NCBI GenBank assembly: GCA_021776415.1
Contig: JAJFFY010000007.1
Span: forward strand, 153,881 to 217,880
Source of the DNA: Hyphococcus sp.
GTDB taxonomy: Bacteria > Pseudomonadota > Alphaproteobacteria > Caulobacterales > Parvularculaceae
Direction: 5' to 3'
Length of the DNA stretch: 64,000 nt
Part shown: positions 43,729-53,431 of the stretch, one piece after another
How the letters are laid out: each line of letters starts with the position of its first letter
How positions within the stretch are numbered: the stretch's first letter is position 1
Program-made: the position numbers and the translations under genes
Notes under the pieces: generated by a model
Seen by the model: only the letters and a program-made list of their open reading frames with translations
Database searches by the model: none
Told to the model about the DNA's origin: nothing

Positions 43729-45198
43729 CTAATCTTTAAAGCCGGCCGCTCGCTCAGCGCTCGGGAAAAATAGAAATACGAACATCAACAGATAGGCCGC
43801 GTAATCCCAGCTGATCGCCAGCGCCCAGATGTCGGAAAAGATGTTTGCGTTTTTGAGGACTGCGTCGCGCGGCGAGATTGTTGACAGGCCGGGAACGAAT
43901 TCTGCAGCGACGACGGCTTGCGTGCGCGAGGTTTTTTCCGGCGCCGCTTCGGGCGGCGGCGGCAAGATCATCTCTCGCAAAATATCAAGTCCGCGCGCGG
44001 GCGAGCGTTCCGCTGCAGATTTTCGAGGGACTGGCGGCTTGGTAAGTTTTTGTTTTCGGATAAGCGATTTCAGCGCCTTTTCAACATTCTCCGCATAGCG
44101 TGTGATGGCCTCGCTCTGCGGCGGCGACAACAGCGAAGCGACCGGCTTGGGGTTAGCGCGGGCAAAGCTCGCCAATTGCTGTTCCAGCAGTTTTTCAATA
44201 CGCCGGTCATGGCGCCAGCGATTGAGGATTGAGGCGAAATCGTTAAACGCAGCTTCAAAATCGCGCGCCCATAAGTCGTAATTGTCAAACGCGTTGCGGC
44301 TCAACAATCCGCTTAATTCTTCGATTTTTACAGCGCAGATGTCAGCATCATAAGGATCAAGACCCGATGGGTCACCGCCGTCGATAATCTTCGCGACGCT
44401 GGCCTCCAGATCGCGCAGCCAGTCGGCGATGCCGGTGAAATAGGTGGTAACGGCGCCGGGCCCGGCGGCGCCCGATTGCGCGCCGCCGTTTCGCTCGCTC
44501 CTGGCGACCCGCGCGACGCCGCTGACCGACAAGCTAAGGTCTTCTAAAAACAGAAAATCCTTTTGCCGATATCCGGTAATGCCGGCGCATTCGCTCTGTA
44601 GGCGTTCGATTTCAGACTGATATGTGTAGCGCACTGCATCGACACCGCCGATGCCGACAACGGTGGTCCAAGTGGAGATGAAAAACAATAAAATCGCCAA
44701 CATCGGGATCACGACCAAAAGCTTGAAGGCGCGCTCGATGAAAAACATCGCATCACCAACGACGCCGCGCCCGAGCGTGCGGAACCAGTCGCGGTGGCGC
44801 ACCAGCTCCGCCCCGCCGACCCATACCGCGACGGCGAGAAAGAACACGAATACGCCGAACGCCGCCGGCAAAACCGAATTGCGGAAAGCGTCGGCAGATT
44901 CTTGCGAAGTGATGAGGCTGAAGCCGATGGCGGAACTGACCGCGCTGAAGAAGGCCGACGCCACGGCGACGACAATAAACAATCGATTGAAAAGTGATGA
45001 GCCCCGAAGGCGGCGCGTGGTCATGATCACGCCAATCATCAGCGCCATCACCGTCAACACCGCCAGCACGCCGACGGCTGGCGGCAGCGCGTTGATATCA
45101 AAAGCAGGCGCGCCGGCGGCAGCCGCGCCCATGGGCCACAGGCCGGCCGCGACTATACAGGCGCTGAGCCGCCAAGACTTGCGTTGATACGCCCCCAT
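43729..45198 (-). CDS. Polytopic membrane protein with periplasmic domain, unknown
   Basis: 489 residues from ATG at 45198, chosen because it opens with a signal-peptide-like helix (LSACIVAAGLWPMGAAAAG). Four further membrane segments follow (about residues 37-60, 70-95, 105-135, 165-190). Then comes a long helical, non-membrane region (about 200-430) with Cys residues, and a last membrane helix near the C-terminus (AAYLLMFVFLFF). No family is recognised. The helical domain could be periplasmic and sensor-like, but no kinase or methyl-accepting motif is present. The TAG stop lies four bases outside a dispersed repeat. It is divergent from ppdK. Confidence 0.7.
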   Translation of the reverse strand: MGAYQRKSWRLSACIVAAGLWPMGAAAAGAPAFDINALPPAVGVLAVLTVMALMIGVIMTTRRLRGSSLFNRLFIVVAVASAFFSAVSSAIGFSLITSQESADAFRNSVLPAAFGVFVFFLAVAVWVGGAELVRHRDWFRTLGRGVVGDAMFFIERAFKLLVVIPMLAILLFFISTWTTVVGIGGVDAVRYTYQSEIERLQSECAGITGYRQKDFLFLEDLSLSVSGVARVARSERNGGAQSGAAGPGAVTTYFTGIADWLRDLEASVAKIIDGGDPSGLDPYDADICAVKIEELSGLLSRNAFDNYDLWARDFEAAFNDFASILNRWRHDRRIEKLLEQQLASFARANPKPVASLLSPPQSEAITRYAENVEKALKSLIRKQKLTKPPVPRKSAAERSPARGLDILREMILPPPPEAAPEKTSRTQAVVAAEFVPGLSTISPRDAVLKNANIFSDIWALAISWDYAAYLLMFVFLFFPSAERAAGFKD

Positions 45199-45397
45199 CA
45201 AAACCCCGTTCTGGCTGTTTACTACGTCTATACTGACGCAGTTTTCGTTGTCTTTTGAGGTTAACAGTTTGCCCGGCGCTGTACAGCGCCGGGCGCCGGG
45301 CATATTTTGGTGCGTTGCGGCAATTTCCTGCTTGGATAGGCGCGCGCAGCGGGCTAATGCAGGACCGAGCGCAACTATACCAAAAGCAGGATTTTAG

Positions 45398-48067
45398 ATG
45401 GCCGATACGAAGTGGGTTTATTCCTTTGGCGCGGACGGCGCGGATGGCGACGCCTCGATGAAGAACTTGCTTGGCGGCAAAGGCGCCAATCTTGCGGAAA
45501 TGGCCAGTCTCGGCCTGCCGGTGCCGCCGGGCCTGACGCTGACCACTGAGGTTTGCGCTGCGTTCTACGAACATGACCGCCGCTATCCTGAAGGGCTGGC
45601 GCAGGCAGTCGAGGCGGCGCTGGCCAAGGTCGGCGATGCGGTGGCGCGCCGCTTTGGCGACAAGCAAAAGCCGCTCCTGGTTTCGGTGCGTTCCGGCGGG
45701 CGCGCCTCGATGCCGGGGATGATGGACACAGTCCTCAATCTCGGCCTCAACGACGATACCGTCGAGGGCCTCGCCGCACTCGCGGGCGATGACCGGTTCG
45801 CCTATGATAGCTATCGCCGCTTCGTACAGATGTATTCCGACGTCGTTCTTAATGTCGAACATCATGAATTTGAAGATATATTAGAGACCTACAAAGAAGA
45901 CAACGATTATCATCTCGATACGGACCTAACCGCGGCTGATTGGAAAAAAGTAATAGCCGGTTACATGCAGGCTGTGGAACACTCGACCGGTAAACCGTTT
46001 CCGCAAGACCCGAACGAACAGCTTTGGGGGGCGATTAGCGCGGTCTTTAGCTCGTGGCGCAATAACCGCGCGGAGACCTATCGCCGGCTGCATAATATTC
46101 CCGAAAGCTGGGGCACGGCGGTTAGCGTTCAGGCGATGGTGTTCGGCAATATGGGCAAGACCTCGGCGACCGGCGTTGCGTTTACACGCGATCCGTCAAC
46201 TGGCGAGAACCAGTATTACGGCGAGTTCCTGATTAACGCGCAAGGCGAGGACGTGGTCGCCGGTATCCGCACGCCGCAACCGCTGACCAAGCGGGCGAAA
46301 GAGGCGATCGGCGAGACCGAGCCGTCGCTGGAAGAAGCGATGCCGGAAGCCTATAGCGAGCTGATTGCTGTGTTTGACCAACTCGAGCGCCATTACCGCG
46401 ACATGCAGGACATTGAGTTTACTATCCAGGACAACAAGCTGTGGATGTTGCAGACCCGCAACGGCAAACGCACTGCCAAGGCGGCGTTAAAAATTGCTGT
46501 TGATTTGTGTGAGGAAGGTCTGATCAGCAAGGAAGATGCGATTTGCCGTGTCGACGCGCATTCGCTCGACCAGCTCCTGCACCCGTCGCTCGATCCCGAT
46601 GCGCTGCGTGATCTTGTGCTGACCGGACTGCCGGCTTCACCGGGCGCGGCGACAGGCGAGGTTGTGTTCAACTCCGATGAGGCTGAGCGTCTGTCCCAGG
46701 AAGGCCGCAAGGTTATTTTGATGCGGGTTGAAACCAGTCCTGAAGATATTCACGGCATGCACGCTGCACAAGCGATTGTCACCGCGCGCGGCGGCATGAC
46801 CAGCCATGCCGCGGTGGTCGCGCGCGGCATGGGCCGGCCTTGTGTTTGTGGTGCGGGCGATCTCAAGATTGACAAAGGCGGCAAGGAATTTATCGCCGGC
46901 GGGCGGATTGTGAAGAAAGGCGAGATCGTCACTGTCGACGGGGCCGCTGGGAAAGTCTTCTTTGGGGCGGTGGCGACGGTGCAGCCGGAGCTTTCCGGTG
47001 ATTTTTCCAAGCTGATGGGATGGGCCGATGCAGTGCGGCGCATGGCGGTGCGCGCCAATGCCGAGACGCCGCATGACGCGCAGGTCGCGCGCGACTTTGG
47101 CGCTGAGGGCATCGGGCTTTGCCGCACCGAGCACATGTTCTTTGATGCGGATCGGATTATCGCGATGCGCGAGATGATCCTCGCCGAAGACGCCGCTGGC
47201 CGTAAACTGGCGCTTGATAAACTCCTGCCGATGCAGCAATCGGATTTTGAAGGCCTGTTCCGGGTGATGCGCGGGCTGCCGGTGACGATACGGCTGTTGG
47301 ACCCGCCGCTGCATGAGTTTCTTCCGCATTCGGATGAAGAAATTGAAGAGGTCGCCAAAGCCTCCGGCATGGACGCCGAAAAACTTAAAGACCGCGCCCA
47401 CAGGCTGCATGAATTTAACCCGATGCTGGGCCATCGCGGATGCCGTCTCGGGGTTTCCTATCCGGAAATTTACGAGATGCAGGCGCGTGCGATCATGCTG
47501 GCGGCTTGCGCTATCGCTGCAGAGACCGGCGACAAGATTGTGCCGGAAATTATGATCCCGCTGGTCGCGAAACGTGCAGAGCTGAGCTTTGTGAAGGCCC
47601 GTATTGATGCCGCTGCGGCGGCTGTGCTGAAAGAGACCGGCGGCGATATCGACTATCTTGTTGGTACAATGATTGAATTGCCGCGCGCGGCGCTTACTGC
47701 CGATGAGATTGCGGAGGACGCTGAATTTTTCTCCTTCGGCACCAATGATTTGACGCAGACGACTTTCGGACTGAGCCGTGATGATGCGGCCTCATTCCTG
47801 CCGGACTATATGCGCCGCGGGATTTTTGAGCGCGACCCGTTTGTCACGCTCGATATCAAAGGCGTTGGCGCGCTGGTAGAGATTGCCGCTCAGAAGGGCC
47901 GCAAAGTGCGCCCTGGGCTCAAATTAGGCATTTGCGGGGAACATGGCGGCGATCCGGACTCGATCCGGTTCGTGGAAGGCCTTGGCCTCGATTATGTGTC
48001 TTGTTCGCCATACCGCACGCCAATTGCGCGTCTTGCTGCAGCGCAAGCAAAACTCGGCGAAAAATAA
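45398..48067 (+). CDS. ppdK: Pyruvate, phosphate dikinase
   Basis: 889 residues, the full length of bacterial PPDK. The N-terminal nucleotide-binding domain starts FGADGADGDASMKNLLGGKGANLAEM. The swivelling domain has the phosphorylated His470 in ARGGMTSHAAVVARGMGRPCVCG, with the regulatory Thr468 two residues before it. The C-terminal PEP/pyruvate domain ends with catalytic Cys846 in LGICGEHGGDP. It interconverts pyruvate, ATP and phosphate with PEP, AMP and pyrophosphate, linking glycolysis and gluconeogenesis. It stands alone on the plus strand. No PPDK regulatory protein gene is seen nearby. Confidence 0.97.
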   Translation: MADTKWVYSFGADGADGDASMKNLLGGKGANLAEMASLGLPVPPGLTLTTEVCAAFYEHDRRYPEGLAQAVEAALAKVGDAVARRFGDKQKPLLVSVRSGGRASMPGMMDTVLNLGLNDDTVEGLAALAGDDRFAYDSYRRFVQMYSDVVLNVEHHEFEDILETYKEDNDYHLDTDLTAADWKKVIAGYMQAVEHSTGKPFPQDPNEQLWGAISAVFSSWRNNRAETYRRLHNIPESWGTAVSVQAMVFGNMGKTSATGVAFTRDPSTGENQYYGEFLINAQGEDVVAGIRTPQPLTKRAKEAIGETEPSLEEAMPEAYSELIAVFDQLERHYRDMQDIEFTIQDNKLWMLQTRNGKRTAKAALKIAVDLCEEGLISKEDAICRVDAHSLDQLLHPSLDPDALRDLVLTGLPASPGAATGEVVFNSDEAERLSQEGRKVILMRVETSPEDIHGMHAAQAIVTARGGMTSHAAVVARGMGRPCVCGAGDLKIDKGGKEFIAGGRIVKKGEIVTVDGAAGKVFFGAVATVQPELSGDFSKLMGWADAVRRMAVRANAETPHDAQVARDFGAEGIGLCRTEHMFFDADRIIAMREMILAEDAAGRKLALDKLLPMQQSDFEGLFRVMRGLPVTIRLLDPPLHEFLPHSDEEIEEVAKASGMDAEKLKDRAHRLHEFNPMLGHRGCRLGVSYPEIYEMQARAIMLAACAIAAETGDKIVPEIMIPLVAKRAELSFVKARIDAAAAAVLKETGGDIDYLVGTMIELPRAALTADEIAEDAEFFSFGTNDLTQTTFGLSRDDAASFLPDYMRRGIFERDPFVTLDIKGVGALVEIAAQKGRKVRPGLKLGICGEHGGDPDSIRFVEGLGLDYVSCSPYRTPIARLAAAQAKLGEK

Positions 48068-48154
48068 GCCCAGACAGCCACATATTTGGTTACGGTTAAT
48101 TTCACTATGAGGTTAGCCGCCTGATTTCAATGGGTTAGCGCTCAATTGGAAAGG

Positions 48155-48169
48155 TTAACATAAGGTTAA
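48155..48169. promoter_or_regulatory. CtrA box upstream of SleB-type hydrolase
   Basis: TTAACATAAGGTTAA is a perfect TTAA-N7-TTAA CtrA consensus, 156 bases upstream of the cell-wall hydrolase start. Control of a wall hydrolase by the cell-cycle regulator is plausible. The distance is compatible with a leader of about 110-130 bases. Confidence 0.6.
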
Positions 48170-48324
48170 TGCATGCTGTTTTTATTTGCACATGCGGCGT
48201 CAGGGCGCCATATAACGCCGTCTCGCGCTGAATAGGGCGCGTTTTTTGCGTTGCGTAGGGAAGCTTTAAGGATTGAGATTAAAATGGCCGGCTCGTTAGC
48301 CGGTTAAAGCAGGCAGAATTTATC

Positions 48325-49098
48325 GTGAATGATCGCCGTCTTCATAAACCCCAAGAGGCCCACTGGACCTTGCGCAGCCTGTTGGCTGTTGGGTTGCTTA
48401 GCGTCTGTGTGGTTGCGACCGCGCTGAGCGCGACGGTGAACGCTGATCGCGCGGCGGCAGAACGCAAGGCGCAGCTGGCGATTGCCGAAGAGGCCGACCT
48501 TGTTGCTGATCTCGCTCGCTACCTCGCTTCGGAAACCGCAGCGGCGCGCTCTGCGCTCGATGCGCCGCGCCTAAAGCCGGCGCGCTCTACCGCTTCGGTT
48601 CTCGCCGGCGATAATGCGCTGGCCGATTTCGTTGATTTTGATTTTACCACGTTGACGGTCGCCAAGCTCGGCGGCGAAGAACGCACCTGCCTGGCGCAGG
48701 CGATTTATTATGAAGCGCGGTCCGAGCCGCGCATCGGTCAGCTGGCCGTTGCCGACGTTGTCTTGAACCGCGTCGCCAGTGCGCTTTATCCGGGCTCGGT
48801 TTGCGGCGTTGTCTTTCAAGGCTCGCAGCGGCGCACCGGCTGTCAGTTCTCGTTCACCTGCGACGGCTCCATGCAGGCGCGGCTTAATAAACGCAAATGG
48901 AAATCGTCAAAGCAACTTGCCGGCGCCATCCTTGCCGGTATTCGCGCGCCCGTCAGCCGCAAGGCGACGCATTACCACGCCAATTATGTGGAACCTTATT
49001 GGGCCGCGAAGATGACCCCGACCGCCAGCATCGGCACCCACAAATTTTATAAAATACCAAGCCGCCGCACGATCGCGGCAGCGCCGGCGGCGATGTAG
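48325..49098 (+). CDS. SleB-type cell-wall hydrolase
   Basis: 257 residues from GTG at 48325 (AGGCAG upstream). An N-terminal membrane anchor (about residues 17-38) is followed by a short coiled segment and a Hydrolase_2 / SleB catalytic domain (about residues 112-240). The catalytic Glu is in CLAQAIYYEARSEP, with GQLAVADVVLNRV and GVVFQGSQRRTGCQFSFTCDG, and a late ATHYHANYVEPYW motif. It should cut peptidoglycan glycan strands in the periplasm. In alphaproteobacteria, such genes act in cell separation or envelope growth rather than spore germination. A CtrA box lies upstream. Confidence 0.9.
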   Translation: MNDRRLHKPQEAHWTLRSLLAVGLLSVCVVATALSATVNADRAAAERKAQLAIAEEADLVADLARYLASETAAARSALDAPRLKPARSTASVLAGDNALADFVDFDFTTLTVAKLGGEERTCLAQAIYYEARSEPRIGQLAVADVVLNRVASALYPGSVCGVVFQGSQRRTGCQFSFTCDGSMQARLNKRKWKSSKQLAGAILAGIRAPVSRKATHYHANYVEPYWAAKMTPTASIGTHKFYKIPSRRTIAAAPAAM

Positions 49099-49149
49099 AA
49101 CGTTTGCACGCGCCAGCTTTTTACTTATTTCTACTTGGATGTGCGTCGT

Positions 49150-49185
49150 AAAAAGGCCGCCTAAATCCAACATTGGATTGGCGGC
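49150..49185 (-). terminator. Terminator for the minus-strand gene at 49201
   Basis: Outer stem GCCGCC (49156-49161) with GGCGGC (49180-49185), inner stem AATCCA with TGGATT, two-base bulge. Read on the minus strand, the hairpin is followed by a run of five Ts (complement of 49150-49154). Confidence 0.7.
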
Positions 49186-49200
49186 AATAAAATCCGGAAT

Positions 49201-49686
49201 CTAACGCCCTCCTTCAGACGATGCCATTACTGCATCGAAACAAAGCGTGCCTGCACCGAGGAATTTGCCGCTTTCAAAGACAGTAATACTTTCGATTTCC
49301 GTGACGCCCACTCTTGTACCGTGCGGAAGCTGGCCGGAAACACCAATAAGCTCCACATAATTGTCTGCGCAGTCCATTGTCGGGTCGACAACCATGCCGT
49401 CCGAAAGCGTACTATAAGCGCTCCGCTTCACCAGAATGAACGGCGTTTGCGGTGCGTACCCGTCCTCGAAGGAGTTACGTAGAAACCACAACGACCCTAA
49501 GTCTTTAAACAAATACCCCCTAACGCGAACTCGCTTGCCAGTATATGAGATGCTATTCTGATAAAAATCAGAGATTTTTGTCAGCGGCAAAGCCGTGCGG
49601 TCCTGTTTTTCGCTCGCGAAGGAAGTGCAGTTTATACAGGCAAAGGCCACCAGTGTAGCCAATCCAAAATACAGCCTAACCTTCAT
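49201..49686 (-). CDS. Exported small protein, OB-fold-like
   Basis: 161 residues. MKVRLYFGLATLVAFACINCTSFA is an export signal that may be processed as a lipoprotein (Cys17 or Cys20). The mature part has the pattern YTGKRVRVRGYLFKDLGSLWFLRNS ... VELIGVSGQL ... VTEIESITVFE, which looks like a small OB-fold of the type seen in periplasmic proteins. No named family is recognised. The gene is AT-richer than the average here and stands alone, with its own terminator and an AT-rich upstream region, which suggests a recently gained gene. Confidence 0.72.
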   Translation of the reverse strand: MKVRLYFGLATLVAFACINCTSFASEKQDRTALPLTKISDFYQNSISYTGKRVRVRGYLFKDLGSLWFLRNSFEDGYAPQTPFILVKRSAYSTLSDGMVVDPTMDCADNYVELIGVSGQLPHGTRVGVTEIESITVFESGKFLGAGTLCFDAVMASSEGGR

Positions 49687-49944
49687 CTGCCATCCTCCTT
49701 AGCCTCGGAATATGCAAAACTATTTGAGTACCGTACGCCTACCACGACCGGAGCGTCATTATAAATGGTGGAAATTTTCTGTAGGCCCTGATTTATTCAG
49801 TAAAAGTCACCGAATATTTGGGGACCTGCCGTCAACGCTCGGATATGATGAAGTATTCTAGTGGCAAAAGAGAGATTAGCCTTACGCTGAATAGTTTATT
49901 TTTTCATGAAACGTGGGATTATTTGCTAAAATCCAGCCAATATC

Positions 49945-49964
49945 ATCGCCGCGACGGCGGCGAT
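49945..49964 (-). terminator. Hairpin downstream of the nad operon
   Basis: ATCGCCGC (49945-49952), loop GACG, GCGGCGAT (49957-49964) is a perfect eight-base stem 15 bases past the stop of the PqqB-like gene. No immediate T-run follows on the minus strand, so it may stabilise the 3' end rather than terminate. Confidence 0.45.
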
Positions 49965-49978
49965 GTAGGATTGTCTGT

Positions 49979-50935
49979 TTAAAGACAGATCTCTTCGCCT
50001 TCATCAGCAATATTAAAACCTGCGTCCATGACAGTCCTGCGCTCCTGCGCCTTGGGGTTCAGCAGCGGGTTTGTATGGTTCATGTGAATGAACCTCACTT
50101 TGGTCTTCTCTTCCACAGCCAAGCCGGAAAATCGCTCTATAGAATGCGCAACGAAAGGATGCGGGAAGCCAGACATGTCGCGGCCCGGAATTTCGCCATT
50201 GGCGTAGAAGGTTGCATCAAGATAGGCGACGTCGACGGACGCGATCATTTCTTCAATGCGGGTTCCGGTGGCGTCCCAGTCTTCCCAACTGTCAATGTCT
50301 GGAATGAATAAAACCGATTGATCAGGACCATCGATGCGATAGCCGGCGACTTCGGAGAACTCCTGGCGATGAGGAACGATAAACGGTGTTACGCGGATCC
50401 CCTCGGCAAGATCCTCAGACGCATCTGCTTCCATAATCGCAAGGATGATATTGTGATAACGCACCAGCTGGCTCCAGGGCCCGTTGCCAATCAGAAAATC
50501 CGCCATCTTTGGCAGTGCGTATACGGAGATATTCTGAGCGCCCGCGGATTCGTGCCCGAGCAACATCAGCCCGGTATAGTGACCCATATGCGCATGGGTG
50601 AGAAATATACCGTCCAGACCCGAGCGGCGATCGACGGGCGCGGCCGCATCAAGGCGTTGCAATTGCTCCTTGATGTCGGGCGTGGCCTCAAACAGCCAGC
50701 GTTTGGGCGTGTCGCTGCGACGGTCAATCAAGGCAAGCGAAGTCGCCAGCCGGCGCAGCGAAGGATCAGCCCAGGCCGGATCATCCGGATTGGCGATCTG
50801 CGGTTTACCGCCATCCTGCGCGACGCCGAGGACAAAGAGGGAGACGTCGCATTGAGTAAGATTTGTCGTTTCCGATGGGCCAGAACATGCGCCAAGCAGG
50901 GCGCTCGCCAAAGCCGCGCCAATGTGCCCAATCAT
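49979..50935 (-). CDS. PqqB-like metallo-beta-lactamase-fold lipoprotein
   Basis: 318 residues. The start MIGHIGAALASALLGACSG is a lipoprotein signal with lipidated Cys17, so the enzyme should sit in the envelope. The rest follows the PqqB pattern: LFVLGVAQDGGKPQ near residue 33, then THAHMGHYTGL (about residues 112-122) in place of the metal-binding HxHxDH loop, and the late FIHMNHTNPLL. The motif lacks the Asp of classical MBL hydrolases, as in PqqB. No other pqq genes are present. It overlaps nadC by four bases (ATGA), so it is made with the NAD pathway. Its role is not known. Confidence 0.82.
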   Translation of the reverse strand: MIGHIGAALASALLGACSGPSETTNLTQCDVSLFVLGVAQDGGKPQIANPDDPAWADPSLRRLATSLALIDRRSDTPKRWLFEATPDIKEQLQRLDAAAPVDRRSGLDGIFLTHAHMGHYTGLMLLGHESAGAQNISVYALPKMADFLIGNGPWSQLVRYHNIILAIMEADASEDLAEGIRVTPFIVPHRQEFSEVAGYRIDGPDQSVLFIPDIDSWEDWDATGTRIEEMIASVDVAYLDATFYANGEIPGRDMSGFPHPFVAHSIERFSGLAVEEKTKVRFIHMNHTNPLLNPKAQERRTVMDAGFNIADEGEEICL

Positions 50936-51780
50936 TTAAAATCCAACCCAACATCAAGGCTCGGCGCGGAGTGAGTGATCCAGCCTGATGAGATGATATC
51001 GACACCGGTTTCTGCGATCGCGCGGACGGTATCAATCGTAACGCTGCCCGATGCTTCGAGGACAGCGCGGCCATTATTGGCGGCGACCGCCTGTTTCATA
51101 TCGTCTGTAGACATATTATCCAGCAAGATAACGTCAGCGCCGCCTGCCAACGCCTGTTCCAGTTGATCAAGGCGGTCGATTTCAATCTCAACCTTGACCA
51201 TATGCCCGAGCACAGATTTTGCGGCGGCGAGCGCGGGTGCGATGCCGCCGGCGGCTGCGATATGATTGTCTTTAATCATCACCGCATCATAAAGCCCGAA
51301 ACGATGATTACGCCCGCCGCCGCACAGGACTGCGTATTTTTCTAGCGCGCGCAGGCCGGGGGTGGTCTTGCGGGTGCAGACGATTTGCGCCTTGGTCCCG
51401 GCGACGGCGTCCACCAGAGCGGCGGTTGCGGTCGCGACACCGGAGAGATGCCCGAGGAAATTAAGCGCGACGCGCTCGGCGGAAAGAATGCCCCGCGACG
51501 GGCCGTCAAGCGAGATGAGGACATCGCCTTTATCGACTCGCGCGCCATCGCTGACTTCAATGGCGATCTGGATTGCCGGGTCCACCTGCCGGAAAGCGGC
51601 GCAGACGGCGTCAATGCCGGCGATCACGCCGGGTTTGCGCGCGGCGATGACGGCGCGTGATGTGGCGCTTGCGGGGATGGTTGCGGCAGAGGTGATGTCG
51701 CCGGCGTCGCCAAGGTCCTCGCCCAGCGCGCGCGCCACCGCGTCGTCAACAATATGGGGGGCGAGGCGCGGCAATATCAT
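50932..51780 (-). CDS. nadC: Nicotinate-nucleotide pyrophosphorylase (quinolinate phosphoribosyltransferase)
   Basis: 282 residues. Typical stretches include AALVDAVAGTKAQIVCTRKTTPGLRALEKYAVLCGGGRNHR in parts around residues 115-155, the MIKDNHIAAAGG motif near residue 165, EIEIDRLDQLEQAL, and DVILLDNMS near residue 213, with the C-terminal GVDIISSGWITHSAPSLDVGLDF end. It converts quinolinate and PRPP to nicotinate mononucleotide. It overlaps nadB upstream and the PqqB-like gene downstream by four bases each, forming a tightly coupled operon. All the substrate-binding Arg/Lys motifs appear intact. Confidence 0.96.
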   Translation of the reverse strand: MILPRLAPHIVDDAVARALGEDLGDAGDITSAATIPASATSRAVIAARKPGVIAGIDAVCAAFRQVDPAIQIAIEVSDGARVDKGDVLISLDGPSRGILSAERVALNFLGHLSGVATATAALVDAVAGTKAQIVCTRKTTPGLRALEKYAVLCGGGRNHRFGLYDAVMIKDNHIAAAGGIAPALAAAKSVLGHMVKVEIEIDRLDQLEQALAGGADVILLDNMSTDDMKQAVAANNGRAVLEASGSVTIDTVRAIAETGVDIISSGWITHSAPSLDVGLDFK

Positions 51781-53324
51781 TCCGGATCCTCATCTTCCAC
51801 ATAGGCGCCTGTAGTGCAGATTTCAGTATTAAACGCCTCTTCATCCGTCTCCGGATGGTCGGTCCGGAAATGCCCGCCGCGCGATTCCTCGCGCATCAGC
51901 GCGCCTTGCGCGATCAGCTCTGCGGTGATGAGTGCGCTTTTCAGACCGCTGGTCATGAACGGGCTGATATTGAGCGCGTGAATAACATCGATCACCTGCA
52001 GCAGACCTTCGCGCGACCGGTTGAGTGCGCACCCCTCTGACATCTTGGCGCGCAGGCGCGCGATCGCGTCGGGGTCGGCCGGCTTTGATGCGAGATCCAT
52101 ACGGTCCGCCGGGGCGCCGGGATTGATCCGCTGGGTTATTTCTATATCGCGCAGCTGATCGGCAATGCGCGCGCCGAAGACCACCGCCTCAAGCAGCGAG
52201 TTGGAGGCGAGGCGATTGGCGCCGTGAACGCCGGTGGAGGCGACCTCGCCCACCGCCCACAATCCATCGACGGAAGACTGGCCGTTAAGGTCTGTAGCGA
52301 CGCCGCCCATATGATAATGCGCCGCCGGGGCGACCGGCATCAATTGCTTGCGCGGATCAATGCGGGCTTTCTTGCAAGACGCAAAGACGGTGGGGAAGTC
52401 TTCGGAGAAACGCGCGCCGATGGCCTCGCGCGCATCGAGGAAAGCGCCGCGGCCGGCGACAATTTCCGCCTCGACTGCGCGGGCGACAATGTCCCTAGGC
52501 GCCAGCTCCAGGGACTTATGATAGTCCTCCATGAACCGCCGCCCGTCGGTGTTGACGAGGGTCGCGCCGGCGCCGCGCAGCGCTTCGGTGGCGAGCGGGG
52601 CGGGGTCGGCGCCGATATCAAGCGCTGTGGGGTGGAACTGGACAAATTCCGGATCGCGGATAATCGCGCCAGCGCGCGCCGCGAAAGCAAGGCCATGGCC
52701 CTGTGCTGGCGTCGGGTTGGTGGTGACGGCGTATAGACCGCCAAGCCCGCCGGTCGCCATCACGGTCTCGCCGGCGTCAAAGACGCTGCGCTGGCCGGCC
52801 TCGACATCATAGACCAGCGCGCCGCCGACGCAGCCATTATCGTCCGTCAGCAAATCCTCAACGACAATGCGTTCGAGAATGGTGATGTGGTCGGCCGCGC
52901 GCGCCGCCGCAATCAGCGCTGCCATGATCGCCGCGCCGGCCTGGTCGCCTGAGGCGTGGACGATGCGGTTGCGGCAATGAGCGGCCTCGCGCCCGAGTTT
53001 CAGATTGCCATCTTCGTCACGGTCAAACTCAACGCCGTAAGCGCCAAGGTCTGCAACCGCCGCCGCGCCGCCATCGACAAGCAGGCTTGCGGCCTCGGGG
53101 TCAACCAGCCCGCCGCCGGCCTCCATAGTGTCGGCAAAATGCAGGTTCGGCGTATCGTCATCGCCAATCGCCGCGGCCATGCCGCCCTGCGCCCACTGGG
53201 TCGAGCCGCCCTCGCCGAGTGGGCGCGCTGTGATGATGGTCACCGGCCGGGGCGCGAGCTTTAAAGCGGTATAAAGCCCCGCCACGCCGGCGCCGATGAT
53301 GAGGATGTCTGTTTGTTCGGCCAA
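51777..53324 (-). CDS. nadB: L-aspartate oxidase
   Basis: 515 residues of the succinate dehydrogenase/aspartate oxidase flavoprotein family. The FAD-binding motif is IIGAGVAGLYTALKL (residues 9-23), followed by STQWAQGGMAAAIGDDDTP, the HPTALDIG region, the active-site HYHMGGVATD (about residues 338-347) and the GVHGANRLASNSLLEAVVFG block. It oxidises L-aspartate to iminoaspartate, which NadA uses. No membrane or covalent FAD signal is seen. The start at 53324 is 107 bases from the nadA stop and its stop overlaps nadC. Confidence 0.96.
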   Translation of the reverse strand: MAEQTDILIIGAGVAGLYTALKLAPRPVTIITARPLGEGGSTQWAQGGMAAAIGDDDTPNLHFADTMEAGGGLVDPEAASLLVDGGAAAVADLGAYGVEFDRDEDGNLKLGREAAHCRNRIVHASGDQAGAAIMAALIAAARAADHITILERIVVEDLLTDDNGCVGGALVYDVEAGQRSVFDAGETVMATGGLGGLYAVTTNPTPAQGHGLAFAARAGAIIRDPEFVQFHPTALDIGADPAPLATEALRGAGATLVNTDGRRFMEDYHKSLELAPRDIVARAVEAEIVAGRGAFLDAREAIGARFSEDFPTVFASCKKARIDPRKQLMPVAPAAHYHMGGVATDLNGQSSVDGLWAVGEVASTGVHGANRLASNSLLEAVVFGARIADQLRDIEITQRINPGAPADRMDLASKPADPDAIARLRAKMSEGCALNRSREGLLQVIDVIHALNISPFMTSGLKSALITAELIAQGALMREESRGGHFRTDHPETDEEAFNTEICTTGAYVEDEDPE

Positions 53325-53431
53325 ACCTTGCTCCGTTCACCCGCCCTATCTGCGGGGGGCCGTTTAACCGTTATAGGGATTCCCGCGCCAGCGCGAATGC
53401 GACGGATGAGTTTTCTTTGTCGAAAGCAAGC

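Noticed and set aside
48224..48247. CGCGC/GCGCG hairpin followed by six Ts as a terminator for ppdK
   Set aside because: The stem is only five base pairs, it is 157 bases past the stop, and it lies downstream of the CtrA box where it would cut the sleB transcript.
49979..50935. Calling the MBL lipoprotein pqqB
   Set aside because: No other PQQ biosynthesis gene is present and PqqB is not normally a lipoprotein; the symbol would overstate the function.
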